Source: Nostoc sp. HK-01 (GTDB lineage: Bacteria > Cyanobacteriota > Cyanobacteriia > Cyanobacteriales > Nostocaceae). Taken from it: a DNA stretch of 64,000 nucleotides. A program made the position numbers and the translations under genes. Where the stretch lies: the NCBI GenBank assembly GCA_003990705.1, contig AP018318.1, forward strand, positions 1,677,501-1,741,500. Direction: 5' to 3'. Under the pieces are notes generated by a model that saw only the letters and a list, made by a program, of their open reading frames with translations, searched no databases and was not told the origin of the DNA. Shown here piece by piece: positions 26,021-35,797 of this stretch. Each line of letters opens with the position of its first letter. Position 1 is the first letter of the stretch.

Positions 26021-26989
26021 CTAATTATCAACTGAAGTATCCATTGTTTCGCTGCTGGCGACTAAGGTAGATTGACCTGTACGTTCTCGCCACCAAGCGA
26101 GGAGAGTACTGGCAATAAAAATGCTGGAATAAGCCCCCATTGTGAAACCAATGATTAATGCTAGGGAAAAATTTCTCAGTGTTTCGCCGCCGAAGAAGAA
26201 GATCGCCGATAAAGTCAACAAGACAGTTAAGGTGGTGTTGATTGACCTAGCTAAAGTTTGATTGACTGCATCATCGACAATTTCCGCAATTGGGCGGTTA
26301 GGATGAGTTTTGATCGTTTCCCGGATGCGATCGTAAATAACCACTGTATCGTTGACAGAGAAACCTGTAATGGTCAGTAGGGCGACAATGAAGAGGCTAT
26401 CAGCTTCGATACCTGCAACCAAACCCAAAAGTGAGAAAGCTCCTACCGTAATCAAGATATCGTGGAACAGGGCGACGATCGCAAAAATCGCATAGTCCCA
26501 TTGAAAACGCACACTCATGTAGAGCGTAATACCCACGAAAGAAATTACTAGGGCTAAAACCCCTGAGCGAAACAATTCTGCACCTAAAGTTGGGCCGACA
26601 GAATCAATTTGATTTTTTTGGGGGTCAAAAGCGCCTATTTTATCGCTTAAAGTTTTTTGTAATTGAGTGCGTTGGTCTACACTTAAATCTTTTGAGCGAA
26701 TTAAGATGCCATTTTCGCCCACAATTTGAATGCTACTATCACCAATACCTTGGGTTTTAGCAACTTCCCGGACGCTTGTAATATCAATTGGTTTATCGCA
26801 GTTACCTGGTTTGGTACAATCGCGTTCAAATTGTAAACGTGTACCCCCAACAAAATCTAAACTTGGACGCAGAGGGGCGTGAATTGCTGGGTTACTCCAA
26901 GAAATTGCCATCGAAATGATGCCAGTGAGGATGATAACACCAGAAATAATCCACCACAGCGATCGCGATTTATTAACACTCAGTTTCAT
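26021..26989 (-). CDS. secF: Protein translocase subunit SecF
   Basis: 322-residue membrane subunit that with SecD uses the proton gradient to aid late steps of Sec export. It has an N-terminal membrane segment, the SecF motif DFVGGTRLQ, a soluble periplasmic domain to about residue 130, and five further membrane segments with the conserved [15 protein letters not shown] and the [13 protein letters not shown] region. The start overlaps the secD stop by 4 nt (ATGA), so translation is coupled. Cyanobacteria use it in both plasma and thylakoid membranes. Confidence 0.96.
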   Translation of the reverse strand: MKLSVNKSRSLWWIISGVIILTGIISMAISWSNPAIHAPLRPSLDFVGGTRLQFERDCTKPGNCDKPIDITSVREVAKTQGIGDSSIQIVGENGILIRSKDLSVDQRTQLQKTLSDKIGAFDPQKNQIDSVGPTLGAELFRSGVLALVISFVGITLYMSVRFQWDYAIFAIVALFHDILITVGAFSLLGLVAGIEADSLFIVALLTITGFSVNDTVVIYDRIRETIKTHPNRPIAEIVDDAVNQTLARSINTTLTVLLTLSAIFFFGGETLRNFSLALIIGFTMGAYSSIFIASTLLAWWRERTGQSTLVASSETMDTSVDN

Positions 26990-28419
26990 TTAGCCACCTC
27001 AGCCTTATTCGACACTGGCACGTTAGGACAGTACAATTCTGGTTTTCGCAAACTAGACAAAGAAATTGCCAAAAATAAGAATGTCCGACTACAGGTAATT
27101 GCAGTAAACATACTTACTGCTACCCCCAAAGCTAAGGTTAAAGCAAAACCTTTGACTAAACCTGACCCCAACCAGAATAAGGCAGCACAAGCTATCCAAG
27201 TAGTCACATTACTGTCTAAGATGCTGGAAAATGCACGGTAAAAACCTGATTCTACAGAACGGTATAAGGATTTACCTGCTTTTAATTCTTCCCTTGTGCG
27301 TTCAAAAATTAACACGTTGGCATCTACAGCCATACCAATACTGAGAATAAACCCAGCAATTCCTGGCAGCGTCAAGGTAACACCCAACAGTGCAAAACAA
27401 GCCCAAGTCAAAAGTGAGTAAATTACCAAGGAGAAGTCAGCAATTAGTCCTGGTAGTCGATAATACACCACCATAAAAACTAATACCAAAGCCAAACCAC
27501 CAATACCAGCGTAGATACTGCTTTGAATGCTATCTTTACCTAAAGTTGCGCCGACAGTCCGTCTCTCGGCTATTTCTACAGGTACGGGTAATGCGCCGCC
27601 TCGGAGTTGTACACCTAAATCATTGGCTTGTTGTGCGGTAAATCTACCTGTAATTATTGCTGCACCACCAGTAATACCATTAGCAGCAAACTCTGGCCCG
27701 ACTACCGGCGCACTGATGAGTTCATTATCAAGAAAAATTCCAATACTGCGACCTGTCCCAGCTAAGTTTTTGGTAATTTCGGCGAAGAGTTCACCACCCT
27801 TTTGGTCAAAACGAATGGCTACATTCCAATTATTAGCTTGAGTTGGTTCACCATAGGCATCCTTGAGGTATTTGCCATCAAGTGGTGGCTTGGTGCTATC
27901 GAACAATTCTAAGATTGCTTGATTATTTTTCTGTAATTCTTCTTGATTTTTGGTAATTGCAGCTTGATCTTTGCTGCTGCGTAATTCTTCTTGTTTCGCT
28001 CTTAGTTCGGCTCTTGAAGACTGAAACGCAAACAATTGAGTTTCTGTACTTGGCTTTTGTTGGCGAAATTCTAACTGAGCAGTACCACCCAAGACTCTTT
28101 CTGCTTGTTCAGGATCGTTTACCCCTGGTAGCTGGACGAGAACTTTGTCTGTACCGACTGTTTGAATGATTGGTTCCGAAACACCGAGGCCGTTAATTCT
28201 ACCTTCGACAACTTTTTTGACGGCTTCTAATTCACGTTGAGTAATTGTGGGGATTTCGGCTGTTGGCTTCACCTGAATTGTCAGCTGAGAACCTCCGCGC
28301 AAGTCCAATCCCAAAGGTACAGGAATTTTCACAATCGCCACTACAGCGGCGATGATGAGGACAAAAATTAAAGCTAATAGCGATCGCTGTCTTTGCATAC
28401 CATAACTCGCAACTGACAA
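26986..28419 (-). CDS. secD: Protein translocase subunit SecD
   Basis: 477 residues. First membrane segment ([17 protein letters not shown]), the motif [10 protein letters not shown] near residue 37, the large periplasmic P1 domain, and five C-terminal membrane segments with [18 protein letters not shown]. An internal Gln/Lys/Glu-rich helical stretch (about residues 145-172) is the variable part of P1. It is the first gene of secD-secF. Upstream lie heptad repeats (28453-28499) rather than a gene. Confidence 0.96.
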   Translation of the reverse strand: MSVASYGMQRQRSLLALIFVLIIAAVVAIVKIPVPLGLDLRGGSQLTIQVKPTAEIPTITQRELEAVKKVVEGRINGLGVSEPIIQTVGTDKVLVQLPGVNDPEQAERVLGGTAQLEFRQQKPSTETQLFAFQSSRAELRAKQEELRSSKDQAAITKNQEELQKNNQAILELFDSTKPPLDGKYLKDAYGEPTQANNWNVAIRFDQKGGELFAEITKNLAGTGRSIGIFLDNELISAPVVGPEFAANGITGGAAIITGRFTAQQANDLGVQLRGGALPVPVEIAERRTVGATLGKDSIQSSIYAGIGGLALVLVFMVVYYRLPGLIADFSLVIYSLLTWACFALLGVTLTLPGIAGFILSIGMAVDANVLIFERTREELKAGKSLYRSVESGFYRAFSSILDSNVTTWIACAALFWLGSGLVKGFALTLALGVAVSMFTAITCSRTFLFLAISLSSLRKPELYCPNVPVSNKAEVAK

Positions 28420-28452
28420 ACGCTATAATAGCGTTCTTTGATTGAGTTACGG

Positions 28453-28499
28453 CAGGGAGCAGGTAACAGGGAATAGGGGACAGGTAACAGCGGACAGGG
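28453..28499. repeat. Heptameric repeat (STRR), GGGAACA-related
   Basis: Six to seven units of the form CAGGGAG, CAGGTAA, CAGGGAA, TAGGGGA, CAGGTAA, CAGCGGA, CAGGG. It is between secD and pdhB, related to the block at the end of prmC. Confidence 0.75.
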
Positions 28500-28540
28500 T
28501 TGAAAGTCCCTGGGGACAAGGAAAGTATGAAGGATGAATT

Positions 28541-28568
28541 TCATACTTCATACTTCACACTTCACACT
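28541..28568. repeat. Heptameric repeat (STRR) at the pdhB stop
   Basis: TCATACT twice and TCACACT twice, ending 3 nt before the pdhB stop at 28572. A reversed arm GAAGTATGAAA-like sequence lies just upstream (28521-28540). Confidence 0.75.
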
Positions 28569-28571
28569 TTT

Positions 28572-29555
28572 TTAGACTCGCAATGCGACCATTTTTTGTA
28601 CAGCTTCAACAATTTGCTCTGGCTGAACAATGGTGAGACGCTCCAGAGTACCGTTGTAAGGTGTGGGGATATCTTGAGAAGATAGACGCAATACAGGTGC
28701 ATCTAATTCATCAAATAAGCGATCGTTAATAGAAGCGGTTAATTCTGCACCAATACCCCCAGTCCGCATACACTCTTCCACAACAATCACTCGGTGGGTT
28801 TTGCGGATAGATGCGCCGATGGTATCAAAATCGAGGGGTTTGAGAGATATTAAATCAATGACTTCAGGGTCGTAACCTTGTTTTTCTAAAGGCTTTACGG
28901 CTTGCATCACATGATGGCGCATCCGTGAGTAAGTCAGAATTGTGACATCTTTACCTTGACGCACTACCTCAGCTTTATCCAAGGGTAAGAGGTATTCTTC
29001 TTCTGGTAAATTTTCTTTTAAGTTATACAAAAGTACGTGTTCAAAGAACAGTACGGGATTATCATCACGGATGGCTGATTTTAGTAACCCTTTGGCATTA
29101 TGGGGTGTGGAACAAGCGACAATTTTTAACCCTGGTACAGCTTGGAAGTAAGCTTCGAGACGTTGGGAGTGTTCTGCACCTAACTGTCTACCTACACCAC
29201 CAGGGCCGCGAATCACCATTGGAATTTTAAAGTTACCGCCGGAAGTATAGCGCAGCATCCCGGCATTGTTAGAGATTTGGTTGAAGGCTAAGAGCAGAAA
29301 GCCCATGTTCATACCTTCAATTATCGGTCGCAACCCAGTCATGGCCGCCCCTACTGCTATACCAGTAAAGCTGTTTTCGGCGATGGGAGTGTCTAAAACC
29401 CTCAAGTCACCATACTTTTTGTATAAGTCTTTAGTGACTTTGTAGGAACCGCCATAATGTCCTACGTCTTCACCCAGCACAAATACACTGGAATCACGCG
29501 CCATTTCTTCGTCAATGGCTTCCCGCAGAGCGTTGAAAAATAATGTTTCTGCCAT
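28572..29555 (-). CDS. pdhB: Pyruvate dehydrogenase E1 component, beta subunit
   Basis: Part of the thiamine-diphosphate-dependent E1 enzyme that decarboxylates pyruvate for acetyl-CoA formation. 327 residues with the beta-subunit pattern: [53 protein letters not shown], and the C-terminal [14 protein letters not shown]. The alpha subunit is not next to it, as is usual in cyanobacteria. The product is cytoplasmic. Closely related TDP enzymes (branched-chain or acetoin dehydrogenase) are less likely given the match to PdhB of cyanobacteria and plastids. Confidence 0.94.
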   Translation of the reverse strand: MAETLFFNALREAIDEEMARDSSVFVLGEDVGHYGGSYKVTKDLYKKYGDLRVLDTPIAENSFTGIAVGAAMTGLRPIIEGMNMGFLLLAFNQISNNAGMLRYTSGGNFKIPMVIRGPGGVGRQLGAEHSQRLEAYFQAVPGLKIVACSTPHNAKGLLKSAIRDDNPVLFFEHVLLYNLKENLPEEEYLLPLDKAEVVRQGKDVTILTYSRMRHHVMQAVKPLEKQGYDPEVIDLISLKPLDFDTIGASIRKTHRVIVVEECMRTGGIGAELTASINDRLFDELDAPVLRLSSQDIPTPYNGTLERLTIVQPEQIVEAVQKMVALRV

Positions 29556-29899
29556 TTAAACCTTTGTTCCGACTGTTGTTTTAGAATCTTATCGCGCTAT
29601 CGTGGCAAATACCGTTAGCGATCGCACTAGTACCACTTTGCGGAATTCAAAATTCAATGTGCTGATAATTATGAGCTTTTAATTGATTTTGAATTGTATT
29701 TATTTATATTTCCGCATTTTTAACCTACACTCCCAATCATTTGCCCACATCATAAACTTTCACTGCTAAATATATGAGTCTTCCATCAATGGAGATTAAC
29801 GACTCAATAATTCAGCAGTGGTGACGTACTAGATTTGTTTACCTAAGCGATCGCCATAAACTAGATCTTATCAGGGGCTATGCTACACTTCGCAGACTA
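29556..29899. other. Intergenic region between XRE regulator and pdhB
   Basis: 344 nt without a gene. It contains a near-perfect inverted repeat (29644-29658 AATTCAAAATTCAAT with 29682-29695, one bulged base) and two HIP1-like sites (around 29618 and 29846). The pdhB promoter should lie in its proximal part. Confidence 0.45.
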
Positions 29900-30190
29900 T
29901 CAGGTGCAAACTGGCGTATCTGTCACCTGAGCTACTTGATTATCGGGAAAGCGTTTTGGTCTTCCAGGTTTACGTTTATGGCGTTGATTAATAGATTTCT
30001 CGCTGGCGGCTGCTAATTCTTCTGGGGTACATTTGAACAAACGTAAAGCTTCTAGATATTTTTTGGGTGTCATTGTTGGTTCAGTACGCCCAGCTTCCCA
30101 GTTACGCACACTGGTTTCACTGATTGCAAGCCTGAAGGCTACTTCTGCACGGCTAAGTCCAGCACGCTCTCTCAGGACTTGCATATCCAT
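29900..30190 (-). CDS. XRE-family regulator with AT-hook-like tail
   Basis: 96 residues. Residues 4-55 form an HTH_3/XRE domain (LRERAGLSRAEVAFRL, SETSVRNWEAGRTEP). The tail is basic and contains KRKPGRPKRF at about 72-81, with the Gly-Arg-Pro core flanked by Lys/Arg as in AT-hooks that bind the minor groove of AT-rich DNA. The start has AGGAG 9 nt upstream. It is an independent gene transcribed from the 30191-30364 gap; targets are unknown. Similar helix-turn-helix proteins are found in cyanobacteria, but the hook reading is my inference. Confidence 0.8.
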   Translation of the reverse strand: MDMQVLRERAGLSRAEVAFRLAISETSVRNWEAGRTEPTMTPKKYLEALRLFKCTPEELAAASEKSINQRHKRKPGRPKRFPDNQVAQVTDTPVCT

Positions 30191-30364
30191 AGTTTCATGC
30201 TCCTCTTAAAAATAATTTTGAATTTATTTATTAAATCGATTGGCGTTTAAGCCAATTGCAAAGAATTGAATTTATTAACTATCTTATTTTATAAGCGATC
30301 GCTAAACCTCTAGCAAACGAGGTATAACATTCATAATATATAGAGTTTAAATATACAAAGAATC

Positions 30365-31294
30365 TCAGCCTGAAGTTGAAACAGGAAAATTGGCGATGCG
30401 TCGTTTGAAAATAATAATCTGCTCTCCGACAATTGGATTTCGGGCGATTAATTTGTCTTGAGAATCAACAATTTGTAAATGACTAAAATTTAGTTCTTGA
30501 GAACGTTGTAATATTTCTGATGCTAATTTGTCTTGTTGAGATTCTTTAAGGGTATACCAATCGTTATTAATTTTAATAATTAGATTGCTAGCGCGAAAAT
30601 TAGCTTGAATTGACTGTATCAGGCCAGAGGCAAAGCGATCGCTAATTTCTGCTACTTGATTTTCAATAGCCGCAATCAAAATTTGTTCTGGTGTTAATAC
30701 TACTGCGGGTGTTGGCGTTGGTTCTGGTGTGGGAGTTACTTCCGGTTCCGGTTCCGGTGTAGTTTCTGCTGACGGTTCTGGTGTCGGTGTGGGAGTTATT
30801 TCCGGTTCTGGTGTCGGTGTAGGAGTTACTTCTGCTTCTGGTAGTGGTGTAGTTTCTGCTGACGGTTCTGGTTCCGGTGTAGTTAACTCTGGTGGAACCG
30901 TTGGCGTAGGTACAGGAATCTCTTCAACTGGGGGAATTGTGGCTATCTCCGTCGGTTTACTAGTAAAGACACTAGAAGTTGTCCAAATCAAAACCACAGT
31001 AATTCCAGCAATAATTCCTGTTAAAGCTGTGTCTGATAACTGTCGAGAGAAATTTACTGGTAAGAAAGACCGAATTCCAGCTAATAGTCTACGCCAGATT
31101 AGCTGTAACTGCTGCCAAACACCCGAAGTTTCGCCTGTTGCAGATGACTCAGCCTCCAGTTTTACCACAGCTGTTTCCAAAACCCCAATTGTTCCCCGCA
31201 GAATTCGGATAATGGCCGCCTTCCATATAGGTGGCTCTCTCTGGTAGGGTTCTTGAGGAGAAGGGGGTTGTGAATTCTGATTGTCTTGTGACAT
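30365..31294 (-). CDS. Membrane protein with Pro/Thr/Glu-rich repeat linker, unknown function
   Basis: 309 residues. A polar N-terminus with amphipathic stretches, one membrane segment (about residues 90-108, TGIIAGITVVLIWTTSS), then a low-complexity linker of PTPTPEPE/AETTP units from about 120 to 200, and a compact C-terminal domain (ILIAAIENQVAEISDRF onward) that ends with SQDKLIARNP. The linker probably spans the periplasm or wall. I do not recognise the C-terminal domain. It starts about 150 nt from a divergent phosphoesterase gene. Confidence 0.7.
   Translation of the reverse strand: MSQDNQNSQPPSPQEPYQREPPIWKAAIIRILRGTIGVLETAVVKLEAESSATGETSGVWQQLQLIWRRLLAGIRSFLPVNFSRQLSDTALTGIIAGITVVLIWTTSSVFTSKPTEIATIPPVEEIPVPTPTVPPELTTPEPEPSAETTPLPEAEVTPTPTPEPEITPTPTPEPSAETTPEPEPEVTPTPEPTPTPAVVLTPEQILIAAIENQVAEISDRFASGLIQSIQANFRASNLIIKINNDWYTLKESQQDKLASEILQRSQELNFSHLQIVDSQDKLIARNPIVGEQIIIFKRRIANFPVSTSG
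30695..30900. repeat. Degenerate tandem repeat encoding the Pro/Thr linker
   Basis: On the plus strand the units are GGTTCTGGTGT/GGGAGTTACTTCC-like, repeated with variation; on the coding (minus) strand they encode PTPTPEPE and SAETTP blocks. Such tracts expand and contract by slippage. Confidence 0.7.
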
Positions 31295-31405
31295 GAAACT
31301 TTCACCAAAAGCAGTACATGAGACTACTGCTGTCTCTTCTGCTTAATGTATCTTATACTGCGTGCTTGTATGAAACTATTGATTCGTGAAGACAGCCTTC
31401 AGATT

Positions 31406-31433
31406 TCACACTTCATACTTCACACTTCATACT
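31406..31433. repeat. Heptameric repeat (STRR) directly before a start codon
   Basis: TCACACT, TCATACT, TCACACT, TCATACT, ending 9 nt before ATG 31443. It occupies the place where a Shine-Dalgarno sequence would be. Confidence 0.8.
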
Positions 31434-31442
31434 TAAAAAATT

Positions 31443-32351
31443 ATGAACTGGAAACGCCGCCAATTTTTATTCTTAGGAAGCTTGGGAGCCATTGGTACAG
31501 GAATTCTCGGCTGGAGATTAGTTCGTCAAAATAGCTATACCGATGATTCTGTAGCAATAGCAGGTAAACCAGCGAAAAAAGACTTACTATTGCGTTTTGT
31601 CTCTGTGGCAGATACAGGGACTGGTGCCAAAGGACAATATGCTGTAGCAGAGGCAATGAATTTTTATCACAAGCAAAATTCATACAATTTAGTAGTTTTA
31701 GCTGGGGATAATATTTACAACAACGGCGAAATCGAAAAAATTGGTGCAGTATTTGAACGTCCTTATCAACCTTTACTAAAAAAAGGTGTCAAGTTTCAAG
31801 CTTGTTTAGGTAATCACGATATTCGGACTGATAACGGTGAATTACAACTGAAATATCCTGGTTTTAATATGCAGGGAAAACGTTACTATACATTTCGCCG
31901 TAATCAAGTGCAGTTTTTTGCTTTAGATACTAACAATAATGCTGATTGGAAAAAGCAACTACCTTGGTTAGAGTTAGAATTGAGCCGCAGTGATGCACCT
32001 TGGAAAGTTGTATTTGGTCATCATCCAATTTATGCTTCTGGTGTTTATGGTAGTAACCCAGCTTTTATTCAGGCTTTTACACCTTTGTTTCAAAAATACG
32101 GCGTGCAACTTTATATTAATGGTCATGAACACCATTATGAACGTACTAAGTCTATTAATGGCACAACTTACTTAGTTACTGGCGGTGGTGCTGGAACTCG
32201 TCCTGTAGGTCGTTCTGAGTGGACTGAGTATTCTGCTTCTAGCTTGAGCTTTGCAGTTTATGAAGTGTATCCAAATAGAATAGAAGTTAAGGCTATTGGT
32301 ACTGATAAGCGTGTTTTTGATCAGGGGATTATTCCGATTAAAACTGTCTAA
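31443..32351 (+). CDS. Exported metallophosphoesterase (purple acid phosphatase-like)
   Basis: 302 residues. The N-terminus is a Tat-type signal (KRRQFLFLG followed by a hydrophobic stretch), so the folded enzyme is probably exported. The calcineurin-like motifs are in order: VADTGTG (metal Asp), LAGDNIYNNG, LGNHDIR, FGHHPIYASG and NGHEHHYER. It is likely a phosphomonoesterase with a dinuclear metal centre in the periplasm; the substrate is unknown. The start is ATG 31443; no Shine-Dalgarno is visible because heptad repeats occupy the region just upstream. Followed by a hairpin and T-run at 32398. Confidence 0.9.
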   Translation: MNWKRRQFLFLGSLGAIGTGILGWRLVRQNSYTDDSVAIAGKPAKKDLLLRFVSVADTGTGAKGQYAVAEAMNFYHKQNSYNLVVLAGDNIYNNGEIEKIGAVFERPYQPLLKKGVKFQACLGNHDIRTDNGELQLKYPGFNMQGKRYYTFRRNQVQFFALDTNNNADWKKQLPWLELELSRSDAPWKVVFGHHPIYASGVYGSNPAFIQAFTPLFQKYGVQLYINGHEHHYERTKSINGTTYLVTGGGAGTRPVGRSEWTEYSASSLSFAVYEVYPNRIEVKAIGTDKRVFDQGIIPIKTV

Positions 32352-32397
32352 TCAAAGCAGTTAATATTATTGCGACTTTTAATGCAGGATAAATTAA

Positions 32398-32444
32398 CAG
32401 GGAAGGTTTGAGGAAAATATCAATATTCTTCCCTGCTATTTTTT
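32398..32444 (+). terminator. Probable intrinsic terminator after the phosphoesterase gene
   Basis: CAGGGAAG (32398-32405) pairs with CTTCCCTG (32428-32435), followed by CTATTTTTTG. The loop is long (22 nt). Lies about 47 nt after the stop and faces a convergent gene. Confidence 0.6.
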
Positions 32445-32472
32445 GATATTAGTTTTGTAGCTCTTTTCTTTT

Positions 32473-32859
32473 TTAGGGATAAAGTTTAGCCATATTTGCT
32501 TTTAAATAAAATGGTACATTGACACCTTGAATATTTTCTTGTTTTTTGATAGGTGTATCTAGATATTTTGCATTATGCAAATTTTGAGTTTTTTCTTGGT
32601 TGTCAGTAATATTATTTGAGACATTCATAGCATTTTCTAATTCTAATTTTGCAGCCATAAATTGACTCTGCTCTTTTATTAAACGGCTGTAAGTTCTTTG
32701 CGGAATAAAGTGGAGTGGATTATAGCCAACAAAACGCAAAATTAATACACAAGCCCAAGAATATCTACCCTCACTAATAGCTTCGATTACTTGCTCTAAT
32801 TGTTCATGAGTAATCAAACTGTGAAAGTTTTTTTGAGAAGAAGGCATCTGGTAGTTCAT
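32473..32859 (-). CDS. HetP-family protein (heterocyst commitment type)
   Basis: 128 residues. The region of about 16-68 carries the HetP signature as I know it: EQVIEAISEGRYSWACVLIL, then RFVGYNPLHFIPQRTYSRL. HetP and its paralogues (in Anabaena PCC 7120 Asl1930, Alr2902, Alr3234) control the timing of commitment to heterocyst development. The C-terminal half is Asn/Gln-rich and variable. No GGG-N5-CCC HetR site is visible upstream, unlike hetP itself, so this is more likely a paralogue. It is divergent from sucrose synthase. Confidence 0.85.
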   Translation of the reverse strand: MNYQMPSSQKNFHSLITHEQLEQVIEAISEGRYSWACVLILRFVGYNPLHFIPQRTYSRLIKEQSQFMAAKLELENAMNVSNNITDNQEKTQNLHNAKYLDTPIKKQENIQGVNVPFYLKANMAKLYP

Positions 32860-33320
32860 GGCTAACCCTGTAATGGTGATTAACGAGAAGTTAGTAAGGA
32901 GATTCTGTCTGGATTTTGACGTTGTCTGAGTTGCTGGAAATTCAGATTAAAAAGCCAGATTTATATCAGAATTTTGCCTAATGAATAGTTACCTACTACA
33001 CAGAATACTCTTTAATTTGTTGTAAATTGAGCCAAATTGGCACTTTTTCTGAGAGACAATACCAAATTGGGTAGGTAATTCTTAGCTCAGTCTTTTGTCT
33101 TAGGATTTCTGCTTGATGTAGTTAACAAATAAGTTTTTTTACTCAATGCTTGAGTTTGCTTTGCATTATTCATACCAGAGCTAGAAGGCAAAGACGGAAA
33201 GGCTCATCTAGCATAAAAGAGATAACAAGGGAAATATACCTCTAACACCCTACAAATAAAATTGCCATTGTTGAGGAGATAAAAATGAGGTTGTAACCTA
33301 CTAGAGTGGTGGAATTCATT
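32860..33320. other. Divergent regulatory region between the hetP-like and sucrose synthase genes
   Basis: 461 nt that should hold both promoters. I see no perfect GTA-N8-TAC (NtcA) site and no GGG-N5-CCC site. A CCAAATTGG-type sequence occurs twice (about 33033-33045 and 33062-33071) as a short direct repeat. Confidence 0.4.
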
Positions 33321-35732
33321 ATGAATGAATTGCTGCAAGCTGTGCTGAACAGTGAGGAAAAAGCTGCGTTACAGGAATTGATATTTTCATTAACTGTTTC
33401 AGGTAAACAATACTTTTTGAGAAATGAAATTCTGCAAGTGTTTGCAGATTATTGTCATAACTCCCAAAAGCCTGCTTATTTTTACTACTCTTCCTTTATT
33501 GGGAAACTCATTCACTATACCCATGAAATAATTTGGTCAGAGGATAATGCTTGGTTTGTGATTCGACCCAAGATTGCTAGTCAAGAAGTCTGGCGGTTGA
33601 ATGCTGACTTGAGTGAGTGTGAATTGATGACACCCCAGGCTTATTTAGATGAGTGCGATCGCTTAGTGAATCGCTACCAACCCCATATCCTGGAAATTGA
33701 CCTCGCGCCATTTTACGAAGATTCCCCTTCTATTGATGACCCCAGAAATATTGGTCAAGGTCTAGCCTTTCTCAATCATTACCTGTGCGATCAGTTGGTA
33801 AATGATCCACAACATTGGTTAGAAGTATTGTTTCAAGCGTTGCGGCGAGTGCAATATGACGGGAAGCGCCTGTTAATTGGCGATCGCATTTCTTCAGGTA
33901 GAGAATTCGCCAAACAAATCAAGCAAGCAATCAAGTTTTTAAGTGACAAACCAGCCAAGGAACCCTACGAGAAATTTCACTTTCATCTCCAAGATCTGGG
34001 TTTAGAACCAGGATGGGGAAACACAGCAGCGCGAGTTAGTGAAACGCTATCATTACTTGATCGGCTGATTGATACTCCCCAACCTGCCATTTTAGAAGCA
34101 TTTGTGGCGCGTGTTCCTGTGGTTTTTCGCGTAGTCTTGATTTCTATTCACGGTTGGGTAGGACAACAAGATGTGATGGGACGCGATGAAACATTAGGTC
34201 AAGTCGTCTATGTGCTGGAACAAGCACGCAGCTTAGAAAACAAACTCCGCGAAGAAATCGCACTCGCTGGACTTGATGTATTAGGTATTCAACCCCATGT
34301 GATCATTCTGACTCGACTGATTCCCAACTGTGAAGGTACATCCTGCGGACTACGCCTAGAGAAAGTTGAAGATACAGAAAATGCTTGGATTTTACGCGTT
34401 CCTTTTGGGGAATTTAATCCAGAGATTACGAATAATTGGATTTCTAAATTTGAGATTTGGCCTTATTTAGAAAGTTTTACCAATGATGCGGAAAAGGAAT
34501 TACTGACTTTATTTAAAGGTCATCCCAATTTAATCATTGGTAATTATAGTGATGGTAATTTAGTTGCCTCCCTTTTATCTCGTCGTTTAAAAGTTACTCA
34601 ATGTAACATTGCTCATTCTTTAGAAAAGCCCAAATATTTATTTAGTAACTTATATTGGCATAATCTAGAAGAAAAATATCATTTTTCGGCACAATTCACT
34701 GCTGATTTAATTAGTATGAATGCTGCCGATTTTATTATTACATCATCTTATCAAGAAATTGTCGGTACACCCGACGGTATAGGACAGTATGAATCTTATA
34801 AATGTTTTACGATGCCTGAGCTATATCATGTAGTTGATGGTATTGACTTATTCAGCCCTAAATTTAACTTAGTACCGCCAGGAGTTAATCAAAAAATATT
34901 CTTTCCCTATACCCAAAAAGAAAATAGGGATATTCAGCAAAGTAAACAAGTTGAAGACTTACTGTTTAACCGCCAAGATGCTCAAATATTAGGTAATTTA
35001 GACAATCTAAACAAGTTACCTATTTTTGCTGTAGCTACTCTATCATCTATTAAAAATCTCACTGGTTTAACAGAATGCTTTGGTCAAAGCCAGGCACTAC
35101 AAAAACAATGTAATTTAATTGTATTAACAAGTAAATTGCATCCAGAAGAAGCAGCTAATTCAGAAGAGGCGGCAGAAATTCAGAAGCTACATGACATTAT
35201 CAATCAATATCATTTACAAAATCAGATTCGCTGGTTGGGTATGCGTATTCCTAGTAGAGATATTGGCGAAGCCTATCGTGTAATTGCCGATCGCCGAGGA
35301 ATTTATGTACATTTTGCTCGGTTTGAATCTTTTGGTAGAAGCATTTTAGAAGCGATGATCTCTGGTTTACCAACTTTTGCAACTCAATTTGGGGGAGCTT
35401 TAGAAATTATTGAAAATCAAGAAGATGGCTTTATTATTAACCCGACTGATTTAGAAGGAACAGCACAGAAAATTCTCAGCTTCCTGGATGAATGTGAAAA
35501 TCATCCCCAATATTGGCAGGAAGTTTCTGAATGGATGATTCAGCGCATTATTAATAAATATAATTGGTCATCACACACCAGCCAATTATTATTAATGGCG
35601 AAAATGTTTAGCTTCTGGAACTTTGTCGCGCCAGAAAATAATGAAGCACGCGATCGCTACATGGAAAGCTTGTTCCATCTCATCTTTAAACCCAGAGCAG
35701 AAAAGATTTTAGAACAACATATACACAAGTAA
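33321..35732 (+). CDS. sus: Sucrose synthase
   Basis: Reversibly converts sucrose and UDP/ADP to fructose and NDP-glucose; in heterocystous cyanobacteria it mainly cleaves sucrose supplied by vegetative cells. ATG 33321 (MNELLQAVLNSEEKAAL) is preferred over the in-frame GTGs at 33306/33309, giving 803 residues, the usual length. The N-terminal half is the SuSy-specific domain; the GT4 part shows the E-x7-E motif at E669 and E677 (FESFGRSILEA). PPGVNQKIFFPY is also characteristic. No paralogue number is assigned. The next gene, a GH65-PGM fusion, begins 65 nt later and is probably co-transcribed. Confidence 0.93.
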   Translation: MNELLQAVLNSEEKAALQELIFSLTVSGKQYFLRNEILQVFADYCHNSQKPAYFYYSSFIGKLIHYTHEIIWSEDNAWFVIRPKIASQEVWRLNADLSECELMTPQAYLDECDRLVNRYQPHILEIDLAPFYEDSPSIDDPRNIGQGLAFLNHYLCDQLVNDPQHWLEVLFQALRRVQYDGKRLLIGDRISSGREFAKQIKQAIKFLSDKPAKEPYEKFHFHLQDLGLEPGWGNTAARVSETLSLLDRLIDTPQPAILEAFVARVPVVFRVVLISIHGWVGQQDVMGRDETLGQVVYVLEQARSLENKLREEIALAGLDVLGIQPHVIILTRLIPNCEGTSCGLRLEKVEDTENAWILRVPFGEFNPEITNNWISKFEIWPYLESFTNDAEKELLTLFKGHPNLIIGNYSDGNLVASLLSRRLKVTQCNIAHSLEKPKYLFSNLYWHNLEEKYHFSAQFTADLISMNAADFIITSSYQEIVGTPDGIGQYESYKCFTMPELYHVVDGIDLFSPKFNLVPPGVNQKIFFPYTQKENRDIQQSKQVEDLLFNRQDAQILGNLDNLNKLPIFAVATLSSIKNLTGLTECFGQSQALQKQCNLIVLTSKLHPEEAANSEEAAEIQKLHDIINQYHLQNQIRWLGMRIPSRDIGEAYRVIADRRGIYVHFARFESFGRSILEAMISGLPTFATQFGGALEIIENQEDGFIINPTDLEGTAQKILSFLDECENHPQYWQEVSEWMIQRIINKYNWSSHTSQLLLMAKMFSFWNFVAPENNEARDRYMESLFHLIFKPRAEKILEQHIHK

Positions 35733-35797
35733 AAGTAACTAATTTTTTAACTATCTAAATCCAAAACTAAACCTCGCATTTGGAATTTAGCTTAACA

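Noticed and set aside
28541-28568. Heptad arrays considered as CRISPR
   Set aside because: Units are 7 nt with no spacers; they are STRR repeats.
30729-31247. 172-codon plus-strand frame over the Pro/Thr repeat region
   Set aside because: It is the antisense shadow of a low-complexity repeat; the minus-strand frame is longer and has a membrane segment and C-terminal domain.
33306-33320. GTG starts for sucrose synthase
   Set aside because: ATG 33321 gives the family N-terminus MNELLQAVL.
35780-35797. TTG start 18 nt upstream for the GH65-PGM fusion
   Set aside because: ATG 35798 fits the family start and TTG adds no conserved residues.
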